From Motacilla alba alba (lineage: Eukaryota; Chordata; Aves; Passeriformes; Motacillidae): DNA of 64,000 nt. How positions within the stretch are numbered: position 1 is the first letter of the stretch; each line of letters starts with the position of its first letter. A model generated the notes under the pieces. It worked only from the letters and a program-made list of their open reading frames with translations, was not told where the DNA came from and did no database searches. The position numbers and the translations under genes are program-made. Shown piece by piece: positions 13,187 through 24,074 of this stretch. The DNA lies in contig NC_052027.1 of NCBI RefSeq assembly GCF_015832195.1, positions 9,544,149 to 9,608,148 of the forward strand, written 5' to 3'.

Positions 13187-13309
13187 GTGTTTTTTTTTTT
13201 TAGGTTGATGTTGGTTTCCTTTTTTATGAGAGGGTTTTTGGTGTCTCTTTTGGTTTTTGGTGGTGGTTTTTGTGTGTTTCGGTTTGCTTCTTTTTTTCCC
13301 CCACCACGA
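13187..13309 (+). repeat. T/G-rich low-complexity tract
   Basis: Long runs of T broken by G, including T12 at 13190-13201 and repeated GGTTTTTGG words, end in a short TTTTTTTCCCCCACC pyrimidine stretch. This is a degenerate (TTTTG)n-like simple repeat of a kind common in bird introns. The open frames across it are artefacts of low complexity. Confidence 0.8.
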
Positions 13310-15534
13310 AGTTTAATATATTGTAAAATAGGACATATCCCCAAATCCAGTTGTGAGAGCAATTTACCATTTTTCCTCTTTGCTTGACAGTCATTTTTCT
13401 TACTGTTGTTTTTCAAAGTGGAACAAAGTATCATAAAGAGTTCTACTACTTCCATAATGCTACCTGTGATGATATAAATATAATCGAGCCACTTCCCCTC
13501 TCGCCCCATCTATCTGTCTTGTCAGGAAAACATTTAGTCCTAACTTTTGCTTGCCCAACTTGTGTGTACGATTCTGCTGCATATTGATATGAAGCTGTCT
13601 GTAAAATTAATTTTGATGTGAAAAATTTCAGTTATTTTTTGTTACTAAATAGAAATCCAATATTTAATGTGCTTTTCTTTTCCCTTAGGGAAAAAAAAAA
13701 TCTATCTTTACAAAAATACATTCCTTGTAAAAGTGCCAACATGGTTTTTCCAGGAGTAATTCCTGTATGTGGTTGGTAAAAATTCAGAAGTACATGAGAA
13801 ATACCTGCCCTGATAGTAACTGAACTATATGAGGACAGCTTTTCTGATGCATCCAAGTGTTGCATGGCTTGAAGGAGGAATTGATGTTATGTGTTTGTGG
13901 TTATTTGTATGGTTGGGTTTTTCTCTATATGTGGATGTGTGTTTTAAAATCTTGCCTGCAGACATCTGTGTTTGCAGAAGCAGCCGTCACTTGAATGAAA
14001 GACTGTGTCCTTGTCTGCTGTGCCTGATGTAGGCATCATCTTACAGTTACCAGTGCCAAAATCATTGGCAGCAGTGATTAGATGGAGGCTAATGAAGCTG
14101 CAAGCAGTGCAGGGTACCTTGCTGTCTTTTTTGTGGTCAACCCTGTGGACAGGAGGGTGCTGGTGTGGGCCTGCCAGGTGTGTCTGCAAATGCCTCTCCA
14201 GCTTCTCCCCTATCTTGCTTTGAATTCCCACTCTCCAGGATTATTCCAGCTGCTACAAGAAGCTCATATAACAAACTAGGAGTGTCTGCTTTTTCAGCTC
14301 TTCCCAATGTTAGTAAAACCTCTTTTCTCTTTAATTTTCAGTGTCTGGTTGTTACAGGCTCTCAAATTAGTTTAGAGAGCTTGTGGTATGTGTGGAGCTG
14401 AAGCAGGGCAGCAGAAGCAATGCTCCTGGAGGAGAGGCTGAGGGCTTGCCCAGGGCTCCACTGTGGGCATAGAGTTTCCACATCTCTATACCCCTGGAAT
14501 ACAAACTCTGTGGTATGGAACAAGGAACTTTTAGCAAAGTCTTCTGGTGTAAGTCTTTTAGATCCTAAAGAATTGCATTATTCAGGCTGTAGTCTTGCAT
14601 TTACGTGTGGAGCTGAACAGATCTGTTCCTTCTTCCCACCCTACTGAGTCCTCTGCGAGGCTGCTGCTTTTCCTTCTCTCAATAACTGATAGTGGGGTAT
14701 ATATAAAATTATATATAATGGTCACATTAAAGCACTTCTGTGAGCAGCATAAGTGTTACCTGCCAGCTTTTCCCAGTGGTGCAGTGCAGGTGTGGGCACT
14801 GCATTACCTGTGTGAGTACTGCCAGATTTCAGTTGAAATCCTGAAATCCTCTCTCTCTGCCAACAGTGATGGCTGCCATCACAATCTTTATCCCAAGGGA
14901 CACAACAAGCATAAATGGTTTATGCTCTGTTTTAACCACCTACACCCTTGAATGCCATTGCTACTGCAGATCTCTCTGCATCCAGCTGCTGTTCAAACGG
15001 CAGCATGGCTGTGGGCTGAGATGTCCTGAGTTTCTCTAGCCTGCAGAAGGAGTTGCCACTGAAAAACTCACAATAAAATTCCAGAATGACAGTGCTTACC
15101 TGCAAATATTTGTGTGAGAGGGATAAATATCAGTGCTGGAGAAGGAGGAGAGACCACAGCAAATGAGATGAGCAGAAGTACTGGTGCTGATCTTCTTGGC
15201 CAGGACCAGAAGCTGCACTAGGCAAAATGCCATTGTCAGTGAGTAATGAGGGAAATCCCAAGACATCTGGAGGAGGAATGCTGAAGTGCTTCTGGAGGAG
15301 AAAGACTGACAAATGGACTTAAGGGCAAAGCACTTGTAAGAGCTCCTGAGCAGAGAGAAACTCAGAAGCTGAACCTGGTGGAGGGATGTGAGGTCAGTTA
15401 GGCACCTTTGTTCTGTGAATCCCTAACGCCCCTTACCTCTGTCCTGAACACCTGCAGCAGGGAGCCTCTGGAAGCTGTAATTTTACATTATCTATATGTG
15501 TAGGCTGTTTCAGGCAAAGCACTAGAAATCCATC
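13310..15534. other. Non-coding DNA, no gene seen
   Basis: No gene was recognised. An A10 run lies at 13691-13700. A short TATATATA-AAAT-TATATATA type AT repeat lies near 14698-14717. At 14432-14446, GGAGAGGCTGAGGG recalls a CR1 body word, but the surrounding sequence does not support an element. Confidence 0.6.
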
Positions 15535-15570
15535 CCAAAAAACCAACAAACAAAAAAAACAAGAAAAAAA
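15535..15570 (+). repeat. A/C-rich low-complexity tract
   Basis: The tract is made of AAAC, CAAC and long A words. Its composition is the complement of the T/G-rich tract that begins about 200 bases downstream at 15769, so the two could pair imperfectly as a foldback. The pairing is an inference from composition. Confidence 0.8.
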
Positions 15571-15768
15571 GGAATAGTAAAACACCTTCGAACTGCTCCA
15601 AGTGCTGCCTCTGCAGTGGATAGATTTTCCAGCAGCACAAATCACTGCATTGCAAAAAGCAAACCAAACAGGGGAGCACCTGAGTACTGAAATGAACTCT
15701 GAAATGCAATATAAATCCTTGCAAGCAGTTCAACAACAGCTCATTTAGTTCTCAGGTTGGTGCTTCTT
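15571..15768. other. Spacer between complementary low-complexity tracts
   Basis: About 200 bases of ordinary non-coding sequence separate the A/C-rich and T/G-rich tracts. No gene or repeat is seen within it. Confidence 0.6.
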
Positions 15769-15836
15769 GGGTTTTGTTTTTGTTTTTTTTTTTTGGGTTT
15801 TTGTTTTGTTTTTGTTTTGGTTGTTTTTGTTTTGGG
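15769..15836 (+). repeat. T/G-rich (TTTTG)n-like tract
   Basis: The tract contains T12 at 15783-15794, followed by repeated TTTTG and TTTGG units. It is a degenerate simple repeat with no sign of a transposon body next to it. Confidence 0.85.
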
Positions 15837-18399
15837 GAAGGAATGAAACAAGATTTAAGCATTGAAAACCATGAAGTAGACTTTCCCCACTATGAGAGTT
15901 CTTTTGCAGCAAACTACTTAAGTCTGCTAGGAAGATTTTGGTGTAAAAAGAGGGAATAACAGTTTGAGGCTGTTAGAATTGGCTGGGAGACTGAGCAGTG
16001 CAATGTGTCTCTCTTGATGTGGAGTTGCAAAGAGTTCTCAGGGCCTTTGTCCCTTTGGTGCCCTGTTACCTCCGTGGTCTCATCTTTCAGTGGATGTTTC
16101 AGTCATCCCTGTCCACAGTCTCATCTAACCCATCACTGGAGCATTTGTCATCTCTGAGGTCAGTACCAGAGTACAGCAGCCCACACTGCAGGGATCAAGC
16201 CTTTGCTTGTCCAGAGCCACTGTGACTCGAGAGCTGCCAGCCAGGTTCTCACTGATCTCCCTGTGCACTTACTCCAGGTATTTGGCACGTCACAGTGGAC
16301 TTGAAAGCTCACCTATCTTCTACTCTTGGCATGGTGATGCTGGAGTAGCTAATGTGACTCACTTGATGTTATTATCAAGGTTGACATGGACCTCTTCTGG
16401 GGAGTTTTTTCATTTTTATGGCTTCTTGTCTGCTATGACCTTATGATATCTTTATTGGTGTCCCAAACCTCTGATGGACATTGTGACCTGAAAGAAGAGG
16501 CTGTATAGCTTTCTCTAGAGCTTCAAGGCTGTGACTTGCAGAAATGAGGCAATAGAAGACCAAGTCTGGATGGAATGCAAGAAGATGCAAACTGCTGGCT
16601 TTATCTTATGATGAAAAGATGTGGGGGTACCTTTTAGGAATAGTGTTATAGTTTGATAGTTTGACGTTGTAAAAGTGATGATTTAGGTATTCTGGCCTCC
16701 AAAATGCACCACCCTGCCCTGCCTCCTTGCCCAAGAGTTGTAAAATTCTTAAACTTTGAGAAATACAGTTACAGCTCAGGTCAGAGGCAAGCAGAAAGAA
16801 TGTGTAGGAGTCCCCTTTGCTGACTTTGAGGTAGGAGAGAATGAGATTTGGATAAAAGTGAAATTTGAGTTGTTCTTCAGTGGAGGCTGTGATTAGTGAT
16901 TCAGATATGCCAGTCAGTCCATTAAATCTTAACCTTGCTCATCAAGTCCTCAGAGATCTCACTTCCAAAGCAGAAGGCCTGTGCTGGTGGCTAAGGCAGA
17001 GGGAAAGAAGCATTTGGTGTCCCAAGTTGGAGCAGTGTCTTGGCTGACTGGCAGATTGCCTCTTTCATCTTTGTTGGCCTATTCAAAAGACCAGCTAGTT
17101 GGTGTAAATCCCTGCTGTGCTGACTCTTAAAGATCTTCATTTAGGGTAGTCCCTTCTGCCCCTATTTCCTCCAGCATGCTGCAGGCATCAGTTTAATAGA
17201 AATAAAAATTGATTAGTGGGGTCCCTAGTGAATCTTTCAGGGGTTTGGCAGCAACTGCAAATAATGTGTGTGCAGCTGTTTAGTGAAGGGGTGAGATGGC
17301 TGTTATTCCTCTTAAAAATTGATCAGTGCTATTCCTGGGTATTGATCTGAGCCTCCTGGACAGAAGAGGAGCCAGCCCTGTCCAAGGGCACATGGATGGC
17401 ACTTCTTGAGGAAGCTGGGAAAACAGCTCACTTTCTGGGACAAGAAAACTGATTCTTCATCCCATCTTGTATTTTAACCTTTTTTTCTAACAACTTTCCC
17501 TAGAGTCATGCTTATGGGTTTGGGTTATGGGAGTCCCCAGTGTTTAACACCTGGTGGAAGCTGTAAATGACTCTGTGGCTGAACAGGTCTAGCACATGTC
17601 AATGTTCTGTATTTGCTTAGGGGAAGCACACAGTGTAATTCCCACTGCAATGGATGCAGGCAGGATGACACTGCACCAAGGAGCTTTTCTTTAGCTCATT
17701 CCTGTATCCTGTTTACTTGGTCTGTGATAAACGGATTGATGAAAGTCTGTACTGGTTGACTGGGAAAAGCAGTGTCTCTGCATGTGGCTCCAGTCCTTGT
17801 CATCCTTTCCTGTTGCTCTTCATTCACAAAAGGCCCTGTGCTTTGCTACTTCCCCCTCAGCTATGAAATGAGAAGTGCAGGCAAGCTGTGGTGGGGTGAT
17901 TAGGACCTTGCCTGAGGAAGAAATGTGCCCACAAACCAGAACCAGTCCCTCTGCACTGGTATGTGGCATCAAATGCTATCATACAGGAGGAGGTCAGAAG
18001 GGATGCCCAGAAAACAACCTCTCATGTATTTCCCTTCCTTGTCACCTCTGCCCTCTCCTGAAAGCTGAGCTTGGCTTTTCCTTTGTAATAAAAGCTGGTT
18101 AGGGAACAAGAGATCAGGGAGGGTTTTCAAGTCCAGGTTGCTGGTATATAGCCAGATATTCACAGGCTAGTACATCTCATATTGTACATTCCCTTTGCTG
18201 AACACACTGTGGCTGCAGAGCCTCTTCTCTCCTCTCAAGTAGTGCTGCCTGTTGGGAGCCTTTAGCTGGATGCTTATCCCAGGTATTGCCAGGCTGAGTC
18301 AGGGCCTGACCCTAAAACACTCTGTGCAATAACAGTGTGATCTCTCCATCTTATGTTGGAAATCTGTGACCAAGCATTGAAAAGTAGCAGAGTTTGGGC
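15837..18399. other. Non-coding DNA, no gene seen
   Basis: Mixed-composition sequence with short random open frames only. No interspersed repeat, RNA gene or convincing exon was recognised. Confidence 0.65.
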
Positions 18400-18535
18400 T
18401 GGTGGGTGGTTGTTGCTGTTGTTGGTTTGTTTGGGTTTTTTGGTTTTTTTTTTGTTTTTTTTTTTGGCTTTTGTTTGGTTTGGTTTTTGTTTTTTGGTGG
18501 TTGTTTTTTGTTTGTTTGGTTGTTTTTGTTTTTCA
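18400..18535 (+). repeat. Long T/G-rich low-complexity tract
   Basis: About 135 bases consist almost entirely of T and G, with T10 and T11 runs at 18444-18465 separated by one G, and many TTTGG and GGTTTTTG units. It ends TTTTTCAG, which mimics a splice acceptor. It is the longest simple tract in the window and a likely site of polymerase slippage or assembly error. Confidence 0.85.
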
Positions 18536-20882
18536 GCTTGTAACCTATAGCTTTAATCCACCTTGAAATGAAGAGTGAATACGTTTCTGTTGTCTTTGTG
18601 CCCCAGGGAAGTCTGTGTCTGAAAGGAGAAGCTTAGAGAGCTCAGGAGTTTGTTGTATGGGATTAGCTGGGAGGCAGATGAGGACCTTTTTTGTTCTCTT
18701 GGTAGTTATACTGAGTCCCTGTAAGGGTAGTAGGTTTTGTCTGTGTTTTTCAGGGATATATATCTGAAAATAGACACATCCATGAGGAGAAGCAAGCTCT
18801 GTTATGCACCCAGCTGCTCCTGCATGTTCAGTAGCAGGACGACAATTTTTGCTGCTGTGCTGGCTCTAACAAAGCTCATGGTGTCTTTCCTCATGGGTGC
18901 CCCACCAATGGCCAGGATGCTCTGGTGCTGGACGTGTTGCCTGGTAAATGTTGCTCCTAAATCCTGGGAAGTGCAGTTCCAAGTAGGCTGGGCTGTAGTG
19001 TTTCTGAGCTCACTGGTGGAGGTGTCCAGCTCTGCATGGGTGCTGGGGGCAAGTGCCCAGGGTTTTGGCATCTGAGTGCCAGTGCTTGCAGCCTTGCCCT
19101 TCTTGGTGCATGTGTTGATGATTTATTAAGGGCTTGTCCTTCAGCCCTGTGCCACTGACTCCCTTCTGAAGGGATTAATGGAGGAGGAGGGGATGCCTTT
19201 GGGCTTGTGATTGAGATTTGTTGCTCTGAGCCAACAGCAGAAAAACTTCATTGGAACTGGAGGAGCAAGACTGGGATAGAATTTGCAAGCAGAGCATTCA
19301 CTTTTCAGCCAAGATTAGCTGCTGAGGAAAGTGCAAGCCAAATGTCCCAGGATAAATGACCCAGTAATGGACCTTTACGAAGGGGGCAGCAGCCTTGAAG
19401 GGAGAGTCAGTGCTGGTACCATCCTTAGTATGGCATGGAAGCAGTTTTTCATTGCTGTTTGGTACTTCCTGCAGGAGGCTGCAGCAAACTAATCCTTGCT
19501 ATTCTCTTGTGTGTTTCATGACTGTTAATAATTAATTTCCCTCTCTTCAGGTTTTTTGGGCGTATGGTGGAGTTTTTTTGCACAAATCTCAGTCCCTTGC
19601 CACCTTCACATCCTGTCGAAGATTATTTAATAACATACAAATATCTGCACAGAACAGGGCTGCTGGCTTTTGGGTGATGACTGTATTAGCTGTGCTGCTG
19701 ACAGCTCCTTGCATTTTGTGCTGGAGGAACGCTTAAACAATGAAATAAGCCCCTGGGGAAAGAGGCAGGAAGGCTGCTGTTTGATATTTAAGGCTTGATT
19801 GCACAAGGAGGGCATGAAAAATCAAGCCCCTTGGGAAGGTGCCAGGCACGAGGCCCACACAGAAAGGGATGCTGGAGATCCTGGATCATGTGCTGGCTGC
19901 CCCTATCACTCTGTTGGGTGCCTTAGCAGTGACTGTGAGCATGACCCCTGGGTGACACTGCAGGAATGAAATTGCTGTTAATTGCAGCAGTCTGGCCCTC
20001 TGGTTGTGGCTTGTCAGGATTTCCTGAGAGATTTTCATTACTAGATCAGGCTTCTGGGGTGTTAAACACAACAACCCATGGTAGGTGGTATCTGAAATAG
20101 CTAATCTAGTTATGTCAAGATACATATTGTGTTTATCTGTTGAGCCTCTTTTTTGCACCAGTGGGTGATGGTCATTCCATACCAGAAAACATATTTCAGA
20201 ATTAGTGAGTATTCAGAGGATGGAAGAAGAATTAATGGCATGATTAAGCTTTTCTGATGTGAAAGAAAAGACAGGGAACCTAGCCCCAAAAATAGATAAA
20301 TAAGATATCAGTAAATGTGTACCACAATGGCCAGTCTGGGGAAGAACAAATTGGAGTGCTCAGTTATTCTATTTTTGGTCCCTTGTGTTAGTTCTTGATG
20401 CCCATGAGCTGAGATGTGACACTACACAGAGCTGCCACCAGCCTGTTCAGTGCAGTCATTATCCCCTGCTATTTGGGGGTGAGCTGTTTGCAGTAACAGG
20501 GATGCTAAGAAATGGCACTGCTGTATATGGCAACAGAGCATTTCTGTCCACGGTGTCATCTTTGTCTTTCCCCTTTTAATGACACCTGTAAAGAGGAAGA
20601 AAGGGTAGAGCTTTTTGCTCCAAATAGGGAAGAAGGCCTGGACAGCTTCCTCTATCAGCAGCATGAAAGGCCTTCATCCTTCTCAGCCTGGTAAATCTTC
20701 CAGGAAAATCAGAAATGGCTTCAGGTGACAGACATGTGACAGCTGGCCAAGCCTGGCCTCTGTGGCTGAGAGGTTCACACAGTGTTCAGTCCATTTGCCT
20801 GGGCCCATGTCGCATACATCCCTTAGATCACCCACAGGCAGAAAACAACTTCTGTGCTCTTTGTTTTCCCTACTTAGGTAGG
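18536..20882. other. Non-coding DNA, no gene seen
   Basis: Includes an open minus-strand frame at 18802-19071 of 89 codons in GC-richer DNA. I do not recognise its product, and nothing such as splice signals, repeats or a downstream polyadenylation site marks it as real. No transposon was recognised. Confidence 0.6.
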
Positions 20883-20908
20883 TTTTTTTTTTTTTTTTTT
20901 TTTTTTTT
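20883..20908 (+). repeat. T26 mononucleotide run
   Basis: This is the longest homopolymer in the window, between AGG and GATGCATGG. It could be the reverse of a retroposon A-tail, but the sequence on its right does not look like a SINE or LINE. Its exact length should be treated as uncertain. Confidence 0.95.
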
Positions 20909-21415
20909 GATGCATGGAGTTAAATGAATTTCCTCCAAGGAGGGGAAAATACATCAGGATAAGTAAGGAGTGTGCTGCAAACCAAACATTATTGGGAGTA
21001 CCTTCCTAGGAGTGGCAGGTTTGTCATTACTGGGATTTGGATTGACAAAAGACCCAGCTACTGAGCCATGCTGTGTGTGGCTAAGAAGTGCATCATTGCT
21101 GCTGTCTTTGTGCACACCTGATCTTACATACTGTGGCCAGAGACAGAAATAACATTTTAGCAGTAAATTAATTTCAGAATTTCCAGGTGCTAGTTTTGCT
21201 GTAAATTATAAAATACAAAAACTCATAGAAAAGTAAATATGAAAGCATGACTCCTACTATAAATATGTATGTAAATACTAGAATTCAGGCATTCATTATG
21301 TTTAAACTGAATTGAGTCTACCCAGCATGCTGAGTCTAATTTCTAACATTGCTTGCTTCCCAGTATTTCTGCTGTGTCCTATTACCAGCACATTTTTCAA
21401 AGCAGTGGGATGCAT
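20909..21415. other. AT-rich non-coding DNA
   Basis: About 21150-21330 is AT-rich, with a MEF2-like word CTATAAATAT near 21258 and a MAF half-site-like TGCTGAGTC near 21329. It could be a weak regulatory block. No gene was seen. Confidence 0.5.
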
Positions 21416-21487
21416 CTTACAGGTAGGATGTGGGGAGCTGGAGAGATTTGTCCAGGTTGCAATGCTGTAACAGGACCAGATTTCTGA
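21416..21487 (-). mobile_element. Possible MIR-type SINE fragment (antisense)
   Basis: The order TCTTACAGGTAGGATG, then GGAGAGATTTGTCCAGGTTGC, then ACAGGACCAGATTTCTGA follows the antisense MIR pattern: a TTTACAGATGAGG-like word, then a GAGA..TTGCCCAAGGTCAC-like word, then a CAGAGC..GGATT-like word. It is strongly diverged. Two of the three words are weak, so this is tentative. Confidence 0.35.
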
Positions 21488-22869
21488 TGGTTTAGTAGAC
21501 CATATGGTCTTCCTTGCAGGGATGAGAGACCCCCTTTACAGCCAGAGGCTTTGCAGCTTCTGGGATTTTTGTGCAAGGAAGTTTTGCTCTTTTTATGATC
21601 TGGGGACAGGTTTTGGCTGGAGTAGTTTGAAGTGGTGTGGAAACTCATTCTTTTCTGAAATGCTGCTCTCAGGCTGTGAGTTTTCTTTTTCTTCCCTTCT
21701 ACAGAGCTTGGGCTTGGAAATGTCTCCTCACTGAAATAAAAAGTGATCTTGAAACTTTATGGCAGGCTCATCATTTCTCAGTGTATGACTGCTATAATAG
21801 TCATCAAAGCACTAAGGAAACTGTGGCAGCTTTACTTTAACTCCTACTAGTCACTGAACTGTAATCCTAGTTTTACAGCAGTATAAAAAGTGTCATTAAG
21901 CTGATCATAAATCACTTGGTTTGCTGGGAAAGCTGTTAGGACCATTCTGGTTCCACAGAAGAGGTGCTTGGTTTGTGATGACAAGTTATAATGCAGCTGT
22001 GAAAAAATAACCCAGTGCAGTGCAAGCAAGATGTTGGTATTGGCTGGGAGGGGTCAGTCTTGCCAAACCTGGAGCTGAAAAGAAGCAATTTAATCAAAGT
22101 GAATGTGTTAATGGATCTTTGCTGGGCTTTGTTTTTATTGGGTGTCTCTGGGATGACTTCTGCCAGGAATGGGGTAACTCGCCTGGTGCTGCCTGCATGG
22201 AGCAGTGTGCTTCAGTGGCACTTGGTTTTTCCATGTACAAAACTGCATTTCTACCCTCCTATCACTCTGCTCTTGGTACAGAATAAGATGTTTCAGGTGC
22301 ATGCTGAAGCTGTGCAGAGTTCACCACATCTCCTGGAGCCACTGCTGCAGGACTGAGCAGTGCTGTGCAACTTGCCTGCAACATGACTGTCTTATCTGTC
22401 ACCTGTGTGTGACCCCTTTAGTGCTGAAAATTTCAGTGCTAAAAGCTACCAATTAGAAAAATGGTGTGTTCAGAGCTGGCAATTAATTTGAAGAAGATGA
22501 TTTTAGGCTCACAAATTCACAGCCTTTTAAATTGTCTTAAATACCAGTGCTCTCCCCATTCAGCTTTCTGCTGTTTGGGGGATGATTTGTGACCTCCATC
22601 CTGTGTGCCTGGCCCAGAAATGGCAGCTGCTTGCTGAGTTCTGTTGGGCAAACCTGTCTGAAGATCATGAATTAAGTAAATCATATGTGGATTAAAATAA
22701 CCTGCTAACTCCAAGACGTGGAGGAAAAGGAAGGTTTTGGTTTTTTCCCTCATGGCTCAAGTCTATTAGACAGGGCTGCTGGAGTGCTAGATGCTTTGCT
22801 TTCATCCCAGTTCATCTTTCTCTGTGCCTGAGATACTCTGCTTCTTTTAAAATGGGTCTTCAAATCGGT
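21488..22869. other. Non-coding DNA, no gene seen
   Basis: Random-length open frames only. Several frames near 22015-22450 overlap each other without recognisable protein content. Confidence 0.65.
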
Positions 22870-23080
22870 TTTTGCTAAATTGCTGCAAAATCCTGTGTGG
22901 ATGCTCTTCAGTTGATTTAATCTTGGTTTATGTTGATTTAGTTTCTTGCCAACTTTTGCTAAATCCATTTGAGGCAGAGTTAAATCAACTTATGAGTGTC
23001 CTTGCAATTTAATTAAATCGACTGATGTAGCTAATGCAACTGATTGTAATTAAACGCAAGCAGCTTTTATATAAAGACAA
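22870..23080. promoter_or_regulatory. Candidate regulatory block with repeated TTGATTTA words
   Basis: GTTGATTTAA at 22911-22920 and its exact reverse complement TTAAATCAAC at 22980-22989 form a 10-bp inverted repeat about 60 bases apart. A further TGTTGATTTA lies at 22931-22940 and an ATTAAATCGAC near 23013-23023. TTTGCTAAAT also occurs twice (about 22871 and 22955). Just downstream, TAATTAAA and a TATATAAA word at 23068-23075 add homeodomain-like and TATA-like sites. The motif resembles PBX/HOX or forkhead type sites, but no factor can be assigned. Clustering is seen directly; the function is inferred. Confidence 0.4.
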
Positions 23081-23121
23081 GCCCTGAGGGGGTTCAGGAA
23101 ATCCCATCTCATGTTCCCATT

Positions 23122-23175
23122 AGCCCCTACAAGGAGTTTGCTCACAGTTTACCATCTCTGCCTCTGATCCTTGTC
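23122..23175 (+). repeat. 54-bp direct duplicate, copy 1
   Basis: The block begins AGCCCCTAC and ends CTGATCCTTGTC. It is matched by 24021-24074 at 49 of 54 positions with no gap (about 91% by eye). The flanks do not match, so the unit is bounded. It could be an uncharacterised dispersed repeat or a local copy event about 0.9 kb apart. Confidence 0.9.
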
Positions 23176-24020
23176 CCAGAGCAGAACTTTGCTGTGCCTC
23201 GTGTTTACAACTAACTCCATCCCTGGTGGCTCAGCTTCATGGCTCTGCCCCACTGCTGCCATCCTTTCCTTTGGTGACCACAGCCTGGTGGAGAATGGCA
23301 CTGGCTTGCTTGCTGCCCTAGAGGAATAATAACCTGCTCAGGTGGTCATTATGAAGTTGGTCATTGAGTTCAGTAATTCTGAATACTGACTTTTGCCTAG
23401 AACTATGTTGCTTTTTCTTGTTCTAGGCCACAAACTGGAGGCAGTGGTCTGTAATGATGTAATCTTCCAAAAAACATCCAGGTCCCATGCCCCAAGGGCT
23501 GCTTGTTGATCTCCAGCAAGGAATCTTGTCATTTAAGTGAGCAAAGATCCTGTGGTAACATGAATTTCTGTGGTTTTGAGTGATAGAAGAGAGGACCAGA
23601 TGGGAGAGCAGCCGGAGCAGGCTGTAGCATCCTTCCCTGACCCTGCTGGCATTGCATGGACTAACTGCAGTCACAGCAGCAAAGGCAAGGAGTAGCCCTC
23701 TTCTTCCACCCCTTTCTACTAACGTCCCCAAAAGTCTGGGTAGCAGAGGATGAGCAAGGGAGGCACTGTTTATGGCCATGCAAGCTTTTAATTTTCCTGT
23801 TTAATTTTCCTGTAATTAATTTGCTCTGTTTCTAGCTCAGTTTCCATATTAAGAAAACATTAATAGCCTCTGATGACAGTTTTATGCTCTGTTTACAACA
23901 TTCCCAATGGGAGCCCTCTCTCAGTGAGCTGAGGTACCATGTGCAGATGTGCCATTCAGTGACAAGCCCACAGGAACTTGTGGGGCTGTCCATGCCCTGG
24001 TACTGAAGGCTGATCCTGTG
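23176..24020. other. Non-coding DNA between the two duplicates
   Basis: Contains a 13-bp tandem duplication of TTTAATTTTCCTG at 23787-23812. A minus-strand open frame at 23423-23779 has no recognisable protein content. No gene was seen. Confidence 0.6.
23787..23812 (+). repeat. Tandem duplication, 2 x 13 bp
   Basis: TTTAATTTTCCTG occurs twice head to tail with no mismatch (23787-23799 and 23800-23812). It is consistent with replication slippage. Confidence 0.95.
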
Positions 24021-24074
24021 AGCCCCTAAGAGGAGGTTGCTCACAGTTTACTATCTCTGCTTCTGATCCTTGTC
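24021..24074 (+). repeat. 54-bp direct duplicate, copy 2
   Basis: Same orientation as 23122-23175, with five substitutions: two at positions 9-10, one at 16, and two transitions in the second half. The differences suggest an old event or independent copies of an unrecognised family. Confidence 0.9.

Noticed and set aside
14400..14460. GGAGAGGCTGAGGG resembling a CR1 body word
   Set aside because: Only one word matches. Neighbouring expected words are absent.
18802..19071. 89-codon minus-strand frame with smoother, protein-like composition
   Set aside because: I cannot match it to any family, and it lacks splice sites, a promoter or a polyadenylation signal. It is worth a database search but not a gene call.
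23068..23075. TATATAAA as a gene promoter
   Set aside because: No exon or start-site signal follows. TATA-like words are frequent in AT-rich DNA.
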